From Croceibacterium soli (GTDB taxonomy: Bacteria > Pseudomonadota > Alphaproteobacteria > Sphingomonadales > Sphingomonadaceae): a stretch of DNA of 64,000 bases. Positions 1 to 9,810 of this stretch are shown here, one piece after another; position 1 is the first letter of the stretch, and each line of letters starts with the position of its first letter. The DNA lies in assembly GCF_009828065.1 (NCBI RefSeq), contig NZ_WTYK01000007.1, positions 62,001-126,000 of the forward strand, read 5' to 3'. The translations under genes were made by a program, and so were the position numbers. The notes under the pieces are model-generated. The model did no database searches. It had not been told where the DNA came from and saw nothing but the letters and a program-made list of their open reading frames with translations.

Positions 1-1
1 G

Positions 2-550
2 ACCGACCAGGCGAAGGAAAACATCGAGCAGCAGTTGCGCGCATCTCAGGCGAACCTCGGCAATGAGATCGTGCGGCTCGACATCGACACGATCCCGGAA
101 GGCAAGGAGCTGACCCGCTACCATTCGCTTTTCGGTGCCGTTGCCGACTCCGTGATCGAGTACCAGTTCTTCAAAGGGAACCGACTGCCTTCCAAGAAGC
201 GCAGCGAGGCGTTCGAATGGTCCGTCGGGACCGATCTTAGGAAGATCGAGGCGCTCAAGGGCTACGACTATATCCTGCTGGTCCGGACCAAGGACGCTTA
301 CGGCTCGACCGGGCGGAAGCTGCTGCAGGCAGCCGGGTTCCTCGCGGCGGCGTTCACCGGCTTCGGCACCGTCGTTTCGTCCGGCGAGCATACCGGGATG
401 GCCGGGCTCGTCGACATCGAGACGGGGGACCTGGTTTGGCTCAATGCCGACCTCGCCATGGGGGGCGACGTTCGCACCGCAGAAGGTGCCGAAAAGCGCG
501 TGGGGCAATTGCTGGAAGGCTTTCCGGGGGCGCCGGGGGCAGTCCAATGA
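2..550 (+). CDS. Unknown protein, 5'-truncated by window edge
   Basis: The frame is open back to the first base, so the start lies outside the window. The visible 182 residues hold a mixed alpha/beta region and a short hydrophobic stretch (AAGFLAAAFTGFG) followed by AGLVDIETGDLVWLN. A strand-turn-strand of that kind is common in periplasmic or lipoprotein assembly proteins that report on a value, but I do not recognise the family. The stop overlaps the start of the M48 protease gene (ATGA), so the two are translationally coupled and probably act together. A signal peptide, if present, would be upstream of the window. No function is assigned. Confidence 0.75.
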   Translation, partial: TDQAKENIEQQLRASQANLGNEIVRLDIDTIPEGKELTRYHSLFGAVADSVIEYQFFKGNRLPSKKRSEAFEWSVGTDLRKIEALKGYDYILLVRTKDAYGSTGRKLLQAAGFLAAAFTGFGTVVSSGEHTGMAGLVDIETGDLVWLNADLAMGGDVRTAEGAEKRVGQLLEGFPGAPGAVQ

Positions 551-1728
551 ACCGGCCGCTCCTCGCTGCGGCGGGCGCACTTCTGATCTCCACTGGCGCG
601 GCTGCGAAGGAACAGCCCCTGCCACCGTTCACGCTAGGCTATGAACCGCAGACCGTCGACGAGCGCGGGATGTGGAGCGAGGCCGACGAATGGGAGAAAA
701 GTGTCAAGTCCTCGACCCTGCGGGTCGATGACGAGGGATTGAACGCGTACGTCAGGGAAGTGCTTTGCAAGACCGTGGGCACCGACCGGTGTGACGGCGT
801 TCGCGTTTATGTTCTGAACATCCCGGCCTTCAACGCCACGATGTCGCCCAACGGGATGATGATGGTCTGGACCGGTCTCTTGTTGCGCGCCCGCAGCGAG
901 GCCGAGCTGGGTGCTGTGCTAGGGCACGAGTTCGCGCACTTCGAACTGCGCCATTCCCTAAAGGGCTTCCAGGCAAGGCGGTCGGCGAGCGATGTCCTGG
1001 CCTGGACACAGGTTCTGGGGAACGCTCTCCAGGTGGACACGCGGAACAGCCAGTTCTCGCTGATCGGCTCGTTGTTTCGGTTCAATCGTGAGCAGGAGAA
1101 GGAGGCCGACCTTCTCGGACTCGATTACCTGGCCCAGTCGAAATACCCGAGCCGCTCCGCATCCGAAGTGTGGCAGCACCTTATGGAGGAAGCCGACGCG
1201 ACTGCAACGGGGCGCAAGATCAAGAAGCGCCATCGCTATCGCGCAGGGTTCTTCGATACCCATCCGACCGAGCTGGACCGGGCCGACTACCTGCTGGAAC
1301 AGTCCATGGCGAAAGGCGACACCGGAGATGCGGGGGCCGCCTCCTATTATGCCGCGCTGAGCCCGTGGCTGCCGAAGCTGCTGGAGGATCAGGTCCGGCT
1401 CAACGACTTCGCCGGAACGGAGTACCTGCTGAACAGCATAGCCGCGACGACCGGTTGGACCGGGGAGTTGCTGCAGGCGCGGGCGGAACTCTTCGCCACT
1501 CGGGGAAATCCGCGCGACCTGATCACGGCAACGACGCTGTACCTCAATGCCATCGACGTGGGCCATTCACGGCCCGCAACCATGCGTGGCCTGGGGCTGA
1601 GCCTGGTCAAGAGCGGCAAGCGATCGGAGGGCGCGGAATACCTCCGCAAGTATCTCGAGGCGGAGCCGGGCGCTCCCGACGCCTCCCTCATCCGCATGTA
1701 TGTACCCGATGAAAGGACAGCCAAATGA
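547..1728 (+). CDS. Secreted M48-family zinc metalloprotease with TPR-like tail
   Basis: The product is 393 aa. Starting at ATG 547, which overlaps the previous stop, gives a clean signal peptide (residues 1-20, ending GAAA), so the protein should be periplasmic. The zinc-binding motif HEFAH is at residues 127-131, preceded by the helix EAELGAVLGHEFAH. The third ligand is probably the Glu in EQEKEADLLGLDYL, typical of M48 (BepA/LoiP-like) proteases. The C-terminal third is helical and resembles tetratricopeptide repeats, as in BepA, which acts in outer-membrane protein quality control. That role is inferred from the family. The stop overlaps the next start (ATGA), making a three-gene coupled operon. 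Confidence 0.88.
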   Translation: MNRPLLAAAGALLISTGAAAKEQPLPPFTLGYEPQTVDERGMWSEADEWEKSVKSSTLRVDDEGLNAYVREVLCKTVGTDRCDGVRVYVLNIPAFNATMSPNGMMMVWTGLLLRARSEAELGAVLGHEFAHFELRHSLKGFQARRSASDVLAWTQVLGNALQVDTRNSQFSLIGSLFRFNREQEKEADLLGLDYLAQSKYPSRSASEVWQHLMEEADATATGRKIKKRHRYRAGFFDTHPTELDRADYLLEQSMAKGDTGDAGAASYYAALSPWLPKLLEDQVRLNDFAGTEYLLNSIAATTGWTGELLQARAELFATRGNPRDLITATTLYLNAIDVGHSRPATMRGLGLSLVKSGKRSEGAEYLRKYLEAEPGAPDASLIRMYVPDERTAK

Positions 1729-2318
1729 TCGTGAGGGGTGCATGTGCGGCTCTCCTGGTGCTGGCGCTCACAACGCCGGCCGGGGCCCACAAGCTGGTCG
1801 AGCCCGGCTCGCCGGAGAAAGTCGCCGACGGGGCCTTCAGGGCGACGTCCGGAACGACCTGGAACCGGCTGCAGCAGTCGGAAGGCAAATACCAGGAGGT
1901 GTGGACGATCGACGGACACAAGTTGAACCGTCTCGCCTTCTATGGCGGAGTCCCCGCGGGGAAACCGCTGGTGAAGGAGCGCGACAAGAAGAGAGACCCT
2001 CTTCCCAAAGTCACCGAATCCATGCTGCTCCCCGACGTTCCGAACCTGGTCGAGCGGACGTACCGCACGCAGTACGACATCCCGATCTTCAACATCGGGA
2101 AGCAAGAGCCAGCCACGCTCGGAGGCAAGGAAGGGATCCGCTTCGAGTACACTTACGTCGATCCCGGCGACGAGGTCGAACGGCGCGGCGAGGCCTATGC
2201 CGCGATCGAGGGTGGGAAGCTCTACCTCGTGACCTTCGAGGCCCCGTCGCTGCACTACTTCGCTCGCGATGCGGCGGAAGTGCGGTCCATCGTCAAGTCG
2301 GTCACGCTGCGCCCGTAG
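1725..2318 (+). CDS. Secreted protein of unknown function
   Basis: The product is 197 aa with a signal peptide (MIVRGACAALLVLALTTPAGA, cleavage near residue 21). The mature part reads as a beta-rich periplasmic domain, with phrases such as FEYTYVDPGDEVERRGEAYAAI and KLYLVTFEAPSLHYF. These suggest a lipid- or protein-binding fold, but I recognise no family. The start overlaps the M48 protease stop by ATGA. It is the last gene of the coupled trio and may be a partner or substrate of the protease. The gene converges on comEC, with only 35 bp between the two stops. Confidence 0.8.
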   Translation: MIVRGACAALLVLALTTPAGAHKLVEPGSPEKVADGAFRATSGTTWNRLQQSEGKYQEVWTIDGHKLNRLAFYGGVPAGKPLVKERDKKRDPLPKVTESMLLPDVPNLVERTYRTQYDIPIFNIGKQEPATLGGKEGIRFEYTYVDPGDEVERRGEAYAAIEGGKLYLVTFEAPSLHYFARDAAEVRSIVKSVTLRP

Positions 2319-2353
2319 CTGCGGCTTCGTTCGAGCTTCGGGGCGCCTCCGAC

Positions 2354-4540
2354 CTAGTCCGGCCGGCCGCGCCACCAGCCATGTTCGCCTTGGCTGGAGG
2401 CGACGGTGGTGATCTTCGGTTCCTCCCGCAGGACGATCGACAAGCCGCCGGTGCGGTCCAGCAGGCGCTTGTCGGCGAGGAGGACATGCGGGCGGCAGGT
2501 ACGCGGGACGTAGCGGTCGGTGATTACGAAGTCGGCGCGCTCGCAGGCAGCGGCGAGGGCCCGCTCCTCGACCAGGTTGCGGCTGCGGCTCATCAGCAGG
2601 CGCCAGGGGCGGCCGCCGCGCTCGATCGCGAGGGCGCAGAAGTCGGGGCTGCAGTCGGCATCGGGCCATTCCGCTAGCGGGGTCGGATCGGCCTCCACAC
2701 CGGCGAGTTCCATCAGGTTCTCGCGCGCGAAATCGCTACGGCTGTTGCGCAGGACGAGCAGGCGGCCATCGTCCGTGACGATGCCGGCGTGGTGCCCGTC
2801 TCCCGAGATCAGCAGGTCCGGCACGGGCGTTGCCAGCAGCATCAGGGTAGCGAGTGCGGCGGGGACGAGGCCCAGGAGCCGTACCCTGCCCCGCCACAGC
2901 GCCAGCCACAATCCGCCGGCGACGAACAGCGCGAACGTGCTCCAGCCCATCTGCGGCATCAGCTTGACGGCGCCCGGTTGCGATGCAGCGAGATGGGCGA
3001 TCCACAACATGAGCTCTAGAGAGCGCCCGACCATCCACCAGAAGGGTGCACCGAGCCCGACAAGATCGAACAGCAGGGCCAGGGCGATCAGCGGCATCGA
3101 CACGAACGTGACCAGCGGGATCGCCACCATGTTCGCGAAGGCGCCGTAGACGCCGGCGCGGTGGAAATGGAACAGGACGATCGGCATCAGCGCGATCTCG
3201 ATTACCAGCCCGGTCAGCAGCAGGGCGGCGAGCCAGCGCGCGGCGCGCACGGGAAACGCCTCCTCCCGGCGAGCGAACAGGGCCTTCACCGGCTGCGCGC
3301 CGTGCAAGGCGGCGATCGCGACGACTGCGGCGAAACTCATCTGGAAGCTCGGGCCGATGACCGATTCCGGCCAAAGCAAGAGCACGACGACCATCGCGAC
3401 CGCGACCATCCGCAGGCTCAGCGGTTCGCGCCCGAGGGCAAGGGCGCCGAGCACCAGCAGCGCGCCGATGCAGCTGCGGACGGTCGGCACTTCGGCGCCG
3501 GTCAGCAGGGTGTAGGCGATGCCCGCCAGGGCTCCGATCGCGGCGGCGGCGAGCGGCAGGCGTACGCGCAGCGCGAGCCATGGCCACAGGGCCAGCAGCT
3601 TGATCGCGAGCACGTAGGCGGCGGCGATCACCGCGCTGACGTGGACGCCGCTGATCGACAGCAGGTGGGTCAGGCCGGAATCGCGCATCGCCTCCTCGTC
3701 CGCGGCGGAGATCGCGCCGCGGTCGCCGCTGGCGAAAGCGGCGGCGATGGCTCCGGGCGAACCGGCTTGCTGCGAGCGGACATGGTCTGACAGGCGGCGC
3801 TGGAGCGGGGCGAGCAGCGGCCCCTCGCCCGCCGGTTCCAGCAGCTCGACGGGGCCGAGCACACCGCCCGTTGCAGCAAAGCCCTGGAACCAGGCGGCGC
3901 GCGCGAAGTCGTAGCCGCCGGGCAGCATCGGTGGGGCGGGCGGCATCAGTCGGGCCCGCAGGCGAATCACCGCACCCTCGCGGAAGGCCGCGCGGTCCTC
4001 CGCAATGGGCAGATTGACCCGCACCTTGATCGGTTCGCCCGCTTCGTCCCGCGTCGCCAGGACGAGCCGGACGCGGCCTTCCGCCGGCTGCTCGACGCGT
4101 TCGAGGATCCGCCCGGCCAGCGTCATCGCGCCCGCCCTCCCGAGCGGCTGCGCGCCTACCAGTTCCGACCGGGACCAGATCAGCGCCACGCCGCTGGCGA
4201 CGACGATCCCGATGCTTACGCAGGCGAGCAGAAGGTGGGTACGCCGTTCGTCGCCGCGCCACAGCGCCACCGCTCCGAGGGCCAGCAGGAGCGCCGCGGC
4301 AATGGTCCCCACCCACCACGCCGCATCGGGCAGGACGAACCAGGCGATTATGCCTGCGGCGAGGCCCGCCGCCAGCCACGGACCGCGGTCGAAACCGGCG
4401 CGGCCGAGAAATGTGTCAGCGGCGTCACCCAAGCTGGACAACCGCGCGCGGTTTCGCCAAGGCGGCTGCTGCAACGCAGCATCCCCCGGTTCCTCCCCCA
4501 AAGGGACCAGCGGCGGCAGGCGCGTGGCCATGGCAAACAT
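2354..4540 (-). CDS. comEC: ComEC/Rec2-family DNA uptake membrane channel
   Basis: The product is about 728 aa and would carry single-stranded DNA across the inner membrane during natural transformation. An N-terminal DUF4131-like part with membrane helices precedes the competence domain, recognised by [15 protein letters not shown] and [15 protein letters not shown] and followed by many hydrophobic helices. The C-terminal region (about 170 aa) should be the metallo-beta-lactamase-like domain, but it shows no HxHxDH metal site, so nuclease activity is doubtful. ATG 4540 ([10 protein letters not shown]) was chosen; ATG 4531 is an alternative, and a longer reading would run into gltX. It is divergent from gltX with only 20 bp between the starts. 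Confidence 0.9.
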   Translation of the reverse strand: MFAMATRLPPLVPLGEEPGDAALQQPPWRNRARLSSLGDAADTFLGRAGFDRGPWLAAGLAAGIIAWFVLPDAAWWVGTIAAALLLALGAVALWRGDERRTHLLLACVSIGIVVASGVALIWSRSELVGAQPLGRAGAMTLAGRILERVEQPAEGRVRLVLATRDEAGEPIKVRVNLPIAEDRAAFREGAVIRLRARLMPPAPPMLPGGYDFARAAWFQGFAATGGVLGPVELLEPAGEGPLLAPLQRRLSDHVRSQQAGSPGAIAAAFASGDRGAISAADEEAMRDSGLTHLLSISGVHVSAVIAAAYVLAIKLLALWPWLALRVRLPLAAAAIGALAGIAYTLLTGAEVPTVRSCIGALLVLGALALGREPLSLRMVAVAMVVVLLLWPESVIGPSFQMSFAAVVAIAALHGAQPVKALFARREEAFPVRAARWLAALLLTGLVIEIALMPIVLFHFHRAGVYGAFANMVAIPLVTFVSMPLIALALLFDLVGLGAPFWWMVGRSLELMLWIAHLAASQPGAVKLMPQMGWSTFALFVAGGLWLALWRGRVRLLGLVPAALATLMLLATPVPDLLISGDGHHAGIVTDDGRLLVLRNSRSDFARENLMELAGVEADPTPLAEWPDADCSPDFCALAIERGGRPWRLLMSRSRNLVEERALAAACERADFVITDRYVPRTCRPHVLLADKRLLDRTGGLSIVLREEPKITTVASSQGEHGWWRGRPD

Positions 4541-4560
4541 TGGATAGGAAACCGGTAGTG

Positions 4561-5997
4561 ATGGCAAGCGGCAGCGACGAGACGGTGGTAACCCGCTTCG
4601 CGCCCTCGCCCACGGGTTTCCTGCATATCGGCGGCGCGCGAACCGCGCTGTTCAACTGGCTGTTCGCCCGCCACCACGGCGGCAAGGCGCTGTTGCGGAT
4701 CGAGGATACCGACGCCAAGCGCTCCACGCAGCCGGCCATCGACGCGATCCTCGATGGGCTCGACTGGCTGGGGCTCGACTGGGACGAGGACACCGTGTTC
4801 CAGTCGGAGCGCGGTTCGCGGCATGTCGAAGTGGCCGAGAAGCTGCTCGCCGCCGGCCATGCCTACAAGTGCTACGCCACGACCGAAGAGCTCGAGGCGA
4901 TGCGCGAGGCGCAGCGCGCGGCGAAGCAGCCGCTGCGCTACGACGGGCGCTGGCGCGACCGCGACCCGAGCCATGCGCCGCTCGGCGCGCCGTTCGTGAT
5001 CCGCCTGAAAACGCCGGACGAAGGCGAGACCGTGATCGATGACCGGGTCCAGGGCCGCGTCACCGTCAGCAACGCCGAGCTCGACGACTACATCCTGCTG
5101 CGCGCCGACGGCACGCCGACCTATATGCTGGCGGTCGTGGTCGACGATCACGACATGGGCGTGACCCACGTGATCCGCGGCGACGACCACCTCAACAACG
5201 CATTCCGCCAGCTGCCGATCATTCGCGCGATGAACGAAATCGAGGGCGGCTGGCCCGACCCGGTCTATGCCCATATCCCGCTGATCCACGGCAACGACGG
5301 GGCGAAGCTCTCGAAGCGCCATGGTGCGCTCGGCGTCGATGCATATCGCGACGAGTTCGGCATCCTGCCCGAAGCGCTGTTCAACTATCTCCTGCGCCTC
5401 GGCTGGGGCCACGGCGACCAGGAGGAATTCACCCGCGAGGAAGCCATCGCCGCGTTCGACCTCGCCGGCGTGGGCCGGAGCCCGAGCCGCTTCGACATGA
5501 AGAAGCTGCTCAACATGAACGGCAACTACATCCGCGCGGCCGACGATGCGCGGCTGGCGAAGCTGGTCGCGGCACGCCTCGGATCGCAGGCGGACGAAGC
5601 GCTGCTGACCGAAGCGATGCCGGTGCTGAAGACGCGGGCCAAGGATATCAACGAATTGGCCGACGGCGCGGCCTTCCTGTTCAAGACCCGGCCGCTGGAA
5701 ATGACCGACAAGGCGGCGGAGCTACTCGGCCCTGATGCGAAAGCCCTGCTGCGGCAGGTTTCGGCGCGGCTGCACAGCGAACAGGACTGGACAACAGAGG
5801 CGCTGGAGGCCAATCTCAAGGCATATGCGGAAGAGCTCGGCCTCGGCCTGGGCAAGCTTGCGCAGCCGCTTCGCGCGGCACTGACGGGGCAAACCACTTC
5901 CCCCGGCATTTTCGATGTGCTGGCGCTTCTCGGCCGGGACGAAAGCCTCGCGCGGATCGACGCGCAGGCCCGGGACCCATCCGACGCGCCGGCATAG
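4561..5997 (+). CDS. gltX: Glutamate--tRNA ligase
   Basis: The product is 478 aa, normal length for the enzyme that charges tRNA-Glu with glutamate in the cytoplasm. The class I signature is clear: [20 protein letters not shown] holds the HIGH-equivalent and [10 protein letters not shown] the KMSKS-equivalent loop. The C-terminal anticodon-binding helical region is complete. ATG 4561 was chosen because the conserved protein begins a few residues later and the upstream open frame is antisense to comEC. The order comEC-gltX-gltA is conserved in many alphaproteobacteria. Some sphingomonads carry a second gltX for Glu-tRNA-Gln, and this window cannot show whether that is so here. Confidence 0.97.
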   Translation: MASGSDETVVTRFAPSPTGFLHIGGARTALFNWLFARHHGGKALLRIEDTDAKRSTQPAIDAILDGLDWLGLDWDEDTVFQSERGSRHVEVAEKLLAAGHAYKCYATTEELEAMREAQRAAKQPLRYDGRWRDRDPSHAPLGAPFVIRLKTPDEGETVIDDRVQGRVTVSNAELDDYILLRADGTPTYMLAVVVDDHDMGVTHVIRGDDHLNNAFRQLPIIRAMNEIEGGWPDPVYAHIPLIHGNDGAKLSKRHGALGVDAYRDEFGILPEALFNYLLRLGWGHGDQEEFTREEAIAAFDLAGVGRSPSRFDMKKLLNMNGNYIRAADDARLAKLVAARLGSQADEALLTEAMPVLKTRAKDINELADGAAFLFKTRPLEMTDKAAELLGPDAKALLRQVSARLHSEQDWTTEALEANLKAYAEELGLGLGKLAQPLRAALTGQTTSPGIFDVLALLGRDESLARIDAQARDPSDAPA

Positions 5998-6008
5998 GGG
6001 CTGTTTTT

Positions 6009-6013
6009 AGGAG
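6009..6013 (+). promoter_or_regulatory. Shine-Dalgarno deciding a TTG start for gltA
   Basis: AGGAG lies 7 nt before TTG 6021. No ATG is available nearby in frame before the conserved N-terminus, so the TTG start is well supported. Confidence 0.75.
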
Positions 6014-6020
6014 ACGCGAT

Positions 6021-7307
6021 TTGGCGGACAGGCAGGCGAAGCTGGCGGTGGGCGATCAGGCCCATGATTTCCCGGTGCTGAAAGGCACTTGCGGGCCCGA
6101 CGTGGTCGACATCCGCAAGCTTTACGGCAGCACGGGCATGTTCACGTACGATCCCGGCTACAAGTCGACTGCCTCGTGTGAAAGCGCGCTGACCTATATC
6201 GACGGGCAAGAAGGCGTGCTGCTGCACCGCGGCTACCCGATCGGGCAGCTGGCCGAACATTCGAGCTTCATGGAAGTCGCGTACCTGCTGCTGAACGGCG
6301 AGCTGCCGACGGCCGACGAGTTCGAGACGTTCGAGCGCACGATCACCCGCCATACGATGCTGCACGAGCAGCTGGCGACGTTCTACCGCGGTTTCCGCCG
6401 CGATGCGCACCCGATGGCGATCATGTGCGGGGTCGTGGGCGCGCTAAGCGCGTTCTACCACGACAGCACCGACATCTCCGATCCGATGCACCGCCGGATC
6501 AGCAGCCACCGCCTGATCGCCAAGATGCCGACGATCGCGGCGATGGCCTACAAGTATTCGGTCGGGCAGCCGTTCCTCTATCCCGACAACTCGCTCAGCT
6601 ACACGGGCAACTTCCTGCGCATGACCTTCGGCGTTCCGGCCGAGGAATACGAGGTGATCCCGGAAGTCGAGAAGGCGATGGACCGGATCTTCATCCTCCA
6701 CGCCGACCATGAGCAGAACGCCTCGACCTCCACGGTGCGGCTGGCCGGTTCGTCGGGCGCGAACCCGTTCGCCTGCATCGCGGCCGGCATCGCCTGCCTG
6801 TGGGGCCCGGCGCACGGGGGCGCCAACGAAGCGGCGCTCAACATGCTGCGCGAGATCGGCACGCCCGACCGCATCCCGCACTATATCGAGCGTGCCAAGG
6901 ACAAGAACGATCCGTTCCGCCTGATGGGCTTCGGCCACCGGGTGTACAAGAACTACGATCCGCGCGCGACCGTGATGCAGAAGACCGTGCGCGAGGTGTT
7001 CGACGCGCTCAAGGTCACCGACCCGATCTTCGAAACCGCGCTGCGGCTCGAGGAAATGGCGCTCAGCGACGATTATTTCGCCGAGAAGAAGCTGTTCCCG
7101 AACGTGGACTTCTACTCGGGTATCATCCTGTCGGCGATCGGCTTCCCGACGACGATGTTCACCGCGCTGTTCGCCCTCGCCCGCACCGTCGGCTGGGTGG
7201 CGCAGTGGAACGAGATGATCTCCGACCCCGGCCAGGTCATCGGCCGCCCGCGCCAGCTCTACACCGGGCCGACCGAGCGGGACTACGTTCCGATCGGGCA
7301 GCGCTAG
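6021..7307 (+). CDS. gltA: Citrate synthase (type II, hexameric class)
   Basis: The product is 428 aa and condenses oxaloacetate with acetyl-CoA at the entry to the TCA cycle. Active-site segments are visible: [35 protein letters not shown] and [15 protein letters not shown], which hold the catalytic histidines, and a later conserved Asp region near NVDFYSGI. The N-terminal extension before the core is typical of Gram-negative type II enzymes. The TTG start is set by a good ribosome-binding site. The gene lies 23 bp after gltX on the same strand and ends directly at a large inverted repeat that separates it from the convergent kinase-like gene. Confidence 0.97.
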   Translation: MADRQAKLAVGDQAHDFPVLKGTCGPDVVDIRKLYGSTGMFTYDPGYKSTASCESALTYIDGQEGVLLHRGYPIGQLAEHSSFMEVAYLLLNGELPTADEFETFERTITRHTMLHEQLATFYRGFRRDAHPMAIMCGVVGALSAFYHDSTDISDPMHRRISSHRLIAKMPTIAAMAYKYSVGQPFLYPDNSLSYTGNFLRMTFGVPAEEYEVIPEVEKAMDRIFILHADHEQNASTSTVRLAGSSGANPFACIAAGIACLWGPAHGGANEAALNMLREIGTPDRIPHYIERAKDKNDPFRLMGFGHRVYKNYDPRATVMQKTVREVFDALKVTDPIFETALRLEEMALSDDYFAEKKLFPNVDFYSGIILSAIGFPTTMFTALFALARTVGWVAQWNEMISDPGQVIGRPRQLYTGPTERDYVPIGQR

Positions 7308-7308
7308 C

Positions 7309-7420
7309 CCTTCGAGACGGGCTCTCAGCCTGCGGCTTTGATCCCTCCTCAGGACGAACGGATATGAGCTTATCCCGTTCGTCCTGAGGAGCGAGGACGC
7401 AGTCCGAGCGTCTCGAAGGA
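7309..7420. repeat. Inverted pair of REP-like elements between convergent genes
   Basis: The left arm (7309-7361) reads CCTTCGAGAC...CAGGACGAACGG. The right arm (7374-7420) is its reverse complement, CCGTTCGTCCTGAGG...TCTCGAAGGA. The loop is about 12 nt. The pair fills the whole gap between gltA and the convergent kinase-like gene, and the kinase stop begins at the next base (7421). It could act as a bidirectional transcription end. The same unit recurs at 35142-35366, 35899-35947 and 36146-36199. Confidence 0.85.
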
Positions 7421-8815
7421 TCAGCGCGGCTTCGTGCGCCGCTCTTCGAAGCTGGGCAAGTCCAGCGTGAAGCGGGCGCCCTCGCCCGGCGTGCTCTCGA
7501 CGCTCAGCTCGCCCGCCATGGCCCGCGCGAGGCGGCGGGAGATGTAGAGGCCGAGGCCGGAGCCGCCGTCGCCGCTGCGGCCGAGGCGTTCGAACTTCTC
7601 AAAGACTTTCGCCTGCTGATCCGCGCTGAGCCCGGGGCCCTGGTCGGCCACCGTGACCTGCGCACGCCCGTCGTTCCGCTCCACGATCAGGCGAACGTGA
7701 GATCCCTCCGGGGCGTAGCGCAGCGCATTGCCGAGCAGGTTGAGCAGGATCTGCAGCACGCGGCGGAATTCGCCGACCGCCGGAATGCTGTCGTCCTCCC
7801 CCGGAGCGTGGATCTCGATGGCCCGCTCTTGCGCGCGCACGCCGAGGATGCCCGCCGCTCGCCTCGCGACATCGGCCAGGTCGATCGTGTCCGGCGCGGT
7901 GTCGAAGGTATCGGACTCGACCACTTCCAGGTCGGTGAGGTCGTCGATCAGGGCCAGCAGGTGCTCGCCCGCGGTGGCGATATCGGCGGCATACTTGCTG
8001 TATTCTTCCGCCACAGGGCCGGCGAGCTGGGTGCGGATCGTTTCGGCATTGGCGATGATGCGCGCGATCGGCTGGCGCAGTACAGGCGCGATTTCCCGGC
8101 CCATGGCGGCATCGAAGATCGTGCGCGGTTCCGCCTTGGCGGCGACGGGAGGTTGTTCGGCAGGGGGTTCGTCGGCGACGAGCAGAAGCTCGAAGCCGGC
8201 CTTCTCGGGCCGCGGGCCCAGCGGCAGCAAAACCGCCTTCCAGTGCCGGGAGGATCCCGGGATGCTGATGCGGGTGCCGTCGAGCAGGCGCCAGTCGAGC
8301 GGTTCGCCCGGTCCGTCATCGAGATCGAGCTGGATCAGGTCCGTCCACCGTTCGCCCCGGCTCGCGCGCAGCCTGGCGGCGATCCCTTCGAGTTCCTCGC
8401 TGTCGCACTCGACCGCGATCACCTGCTGGTCGGGTCCGAGCCGTACCGACATCTCGGCGACCTGGCGCTCGATCGCCACGCGCCGGGCGTCGGCCATGGC
8501 GGCGTCGGCGGGCGGGAGCGCAGTCGCATGCCAGTTGGCGATGCCGATCGTGCAGCCCTCCCCGTCCGCTTCCGGCTCGATCTCCACCCACGCGGTGACC
8601 TGCTCGCGGCCATCCTGCGCCCGGATCGCCCGGGCCAGCTTGAGGCCATAGCGGCGCGCCTTGCGGACCATCTCCAGCAAGGCGGGGGTGGCGACGATGC
8701 CGGGCAATTCCCCGCCGCTGCGCAGCTGCAGGCCGGCGAGCGGCTCGTCCGCCTCGACCAGCCAGTCGCGCCCGTCGGTGCGGGCCCTGGCGAAATAGGC
8801 GGCCGTCGCTGTCAT
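7421..8815 (-). CDS. Histidine-kinase-like protein lacking the phosphoacceptor histidine
   Basis: The product is 464 aa with no membrane helix, so it is cytoplasmic. The C-terminus is a complete HATPase_c domain: N-box LLNLLGNALRYAP (about 357-369), G1 VADQGPGLS (389-397), F-box VFEKFERLG and G2 GGSGLGLYISRR (417-428). The preceding two-helix region aligns with a HisKA dimerisation domain. Where HELRTPL is expected, residues 244-250 read PVLRQPI, and there is no His between residues 192 and 284. It should bind ATP but not autophosphorylate in the classical way. The N-terminal half looks PAS-like but divergent. Its start overlaps the stop of the upstream gene (ATGA). Confidence 0.85.
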   Translation of the reverse strand: MTATAAYFARARTDGRDWLVEADEPLAGLQLRSGGELPGIVATPALLEMVRKARRYGLKLARAIRAQDGREQVTAWVEIEPEADGEGCTIGIANWHATALPPADAAMADARRVAIERQVAEMSVRLGPDQQVIAVECDSEELEGIAARLRASRGERWTDLIQLDLDDGPGEPLDWRLLDGTRISIPGSSRHWKAVLLPLGPRPEKAGFELLLVADEPPAEQPPVAAKAEPRTIFDAAMGREIAPVLRQPIARIIANAETIRTQLAGPVAEEYSKYAADIATAGEHLLALIDDLTDLEVVESDTFDTAPDTIDLADVARRAAGILGVRAQERAIEIHAPGEDDSIPAVGEFRRVLQILLNLLGNALRYAPEGSHVRLIVERNDGRAQVTVADQGPGLSADQQAKVFEKFERLGRSGDGGSGLGLYISRRLARAMAGELSVESTPGEGARFTLDLPSFEERRTKPR

Positions 8816-9795
8816 CGTGCGGCCTCCCGGCCCGGCGCTGAGGCGGCCAGCAGGCGTGCAGCCTGACTGCTGCCCAGGCCGGTGAAGCCTTCGGGAAGCG
8901 TCCCGTCGGGGTGGAGAAGCACGAACTGCTTGCCGACAGAGTGCGGCGGCAATCCCGCGGCGACCATCGTGAGCGCCAGACGCGCGTACTGACCTTCCGA
9001 GAACGACATCGCGGTCAGTTCCCGCTCCTGGCCGGAAGCAAGCGACAGCGCGCTCGCGAAAATGGCGATGCCCGCCTCACCGACATCGAGGGCCAGCGGC
9101 GCCCGTTCGCCGGCGCGCATGACGAGCCGCGAGAGGAGCGCAAGCCGGCCGAGGCTTTCATCGAAACCCTGGCGCAGCGTGCGCTCTGCGGTTTCGGCAC
9201 TCGTACGATCGCCGGCTTGCGCGCGAAACAGCAGCAGGGCCTTGTGGAACAGTTCGGCCGGCAGCTCACCAATCGGCAGCGACATGCGCCGCTGGTGCTG
9301 GATGAAGCGGGCCTGAGCGGCGAGCGCGGCCATGGCGGTGCTTGCCACAACTCCGTCCTCGGCCGCAACAAGGTGCTGCAGCAACGGGGAGAGCACCGGA
9401 TCGAGATCGGCCTGCGACTGCAGCCGCAGTGCCGCCTGCGCTTCGATCGTCAGTGCGTGGACGTGCCGGAGCAAGGCAGGCTCGCCGGCCAGCGCCTCCG
9501 CCAGAACGGCTTCATGCCGGGCAAAAAAGGCGGGGCGGTCGGCGATCTGTGCGGCTTCGGCCTCCGCCTGAAGCAGTTGCCGCGCCATGCTGGCAAGCAT
9601 GCCCCTTACCCGCGCGACAACTTCGTCGCTGAACAACGACTGCTCCTCGCTCAGCACCAGGTGGCGCAGGATCGGGATGGCGGACGATAGCGTCGCGTCG
9701 CCCTGCGCGAGCTCGTCGCGCAGCAGCGTTTCGGCCGGCTCGGTGCCGGGCTCGCTTGTCGTCAGGCTATCCATCGGGTTCACCATGACCGGCAT
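8812..9795 (-). CDS. Helical cytoplasmic protein of unknown function
   Basis: The product is 327 aa, almost wholly helical and Ala/Leu-rich, with no signal peptide or membrane segment. I recognise no catalytic motif. It could be a HEAT-like or DUF2336-like helical scaffold, but the match is too weak to name. The C-terminus contains a better-ordered stretch, GKQFVLLHPDGTLPEGFTGL. Start ATG 9795 lies 15 bp after the upstream stop, with in-frame ATGs at 9786 and 9774 as alternatives. Its stop overlaps the kinase-like gene (ATGA), so the two proteins are probably made together. A role as partner or input module for the His-less kinase is inference from context. Confidence 0.8.
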   Translation of the reverse strand: MPVMVNPMDSLTTSEPGTEPAETLLRDELAQGDATLSSAIPILRHLVLSEEQSLFSDEVVARVRGMLASMARQLLQAEAEAAQIADRPAFFARHEAVLAEALAGEPALLRHVHALTIEAQAALRLQSQADLDPVLSPLLQHLVAAEDGVVASTAMAALAAQARFIQHQRRMSLPIGELPAELFHKALLLFRAQAGDRTSAETAERTLRQGFDESLGRLALLSRLVMRAGERAPLALDVGEAGIAIFASALSLASGQERELTAMSFSEGQYARLALTMVAAGLPPHSVGKQFVLLHPDGTLPEGFTGLGSSQAARLLAASAPGREAAR

Positions 9796-9810
9796 AGGGT
9801 TAAGGGCGCG

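Noticed and set aside
8812-9795. Naming this protein DUF2336
   Set aside because: Length and helical content fit loosely, but I could not see the family's conserved residues.
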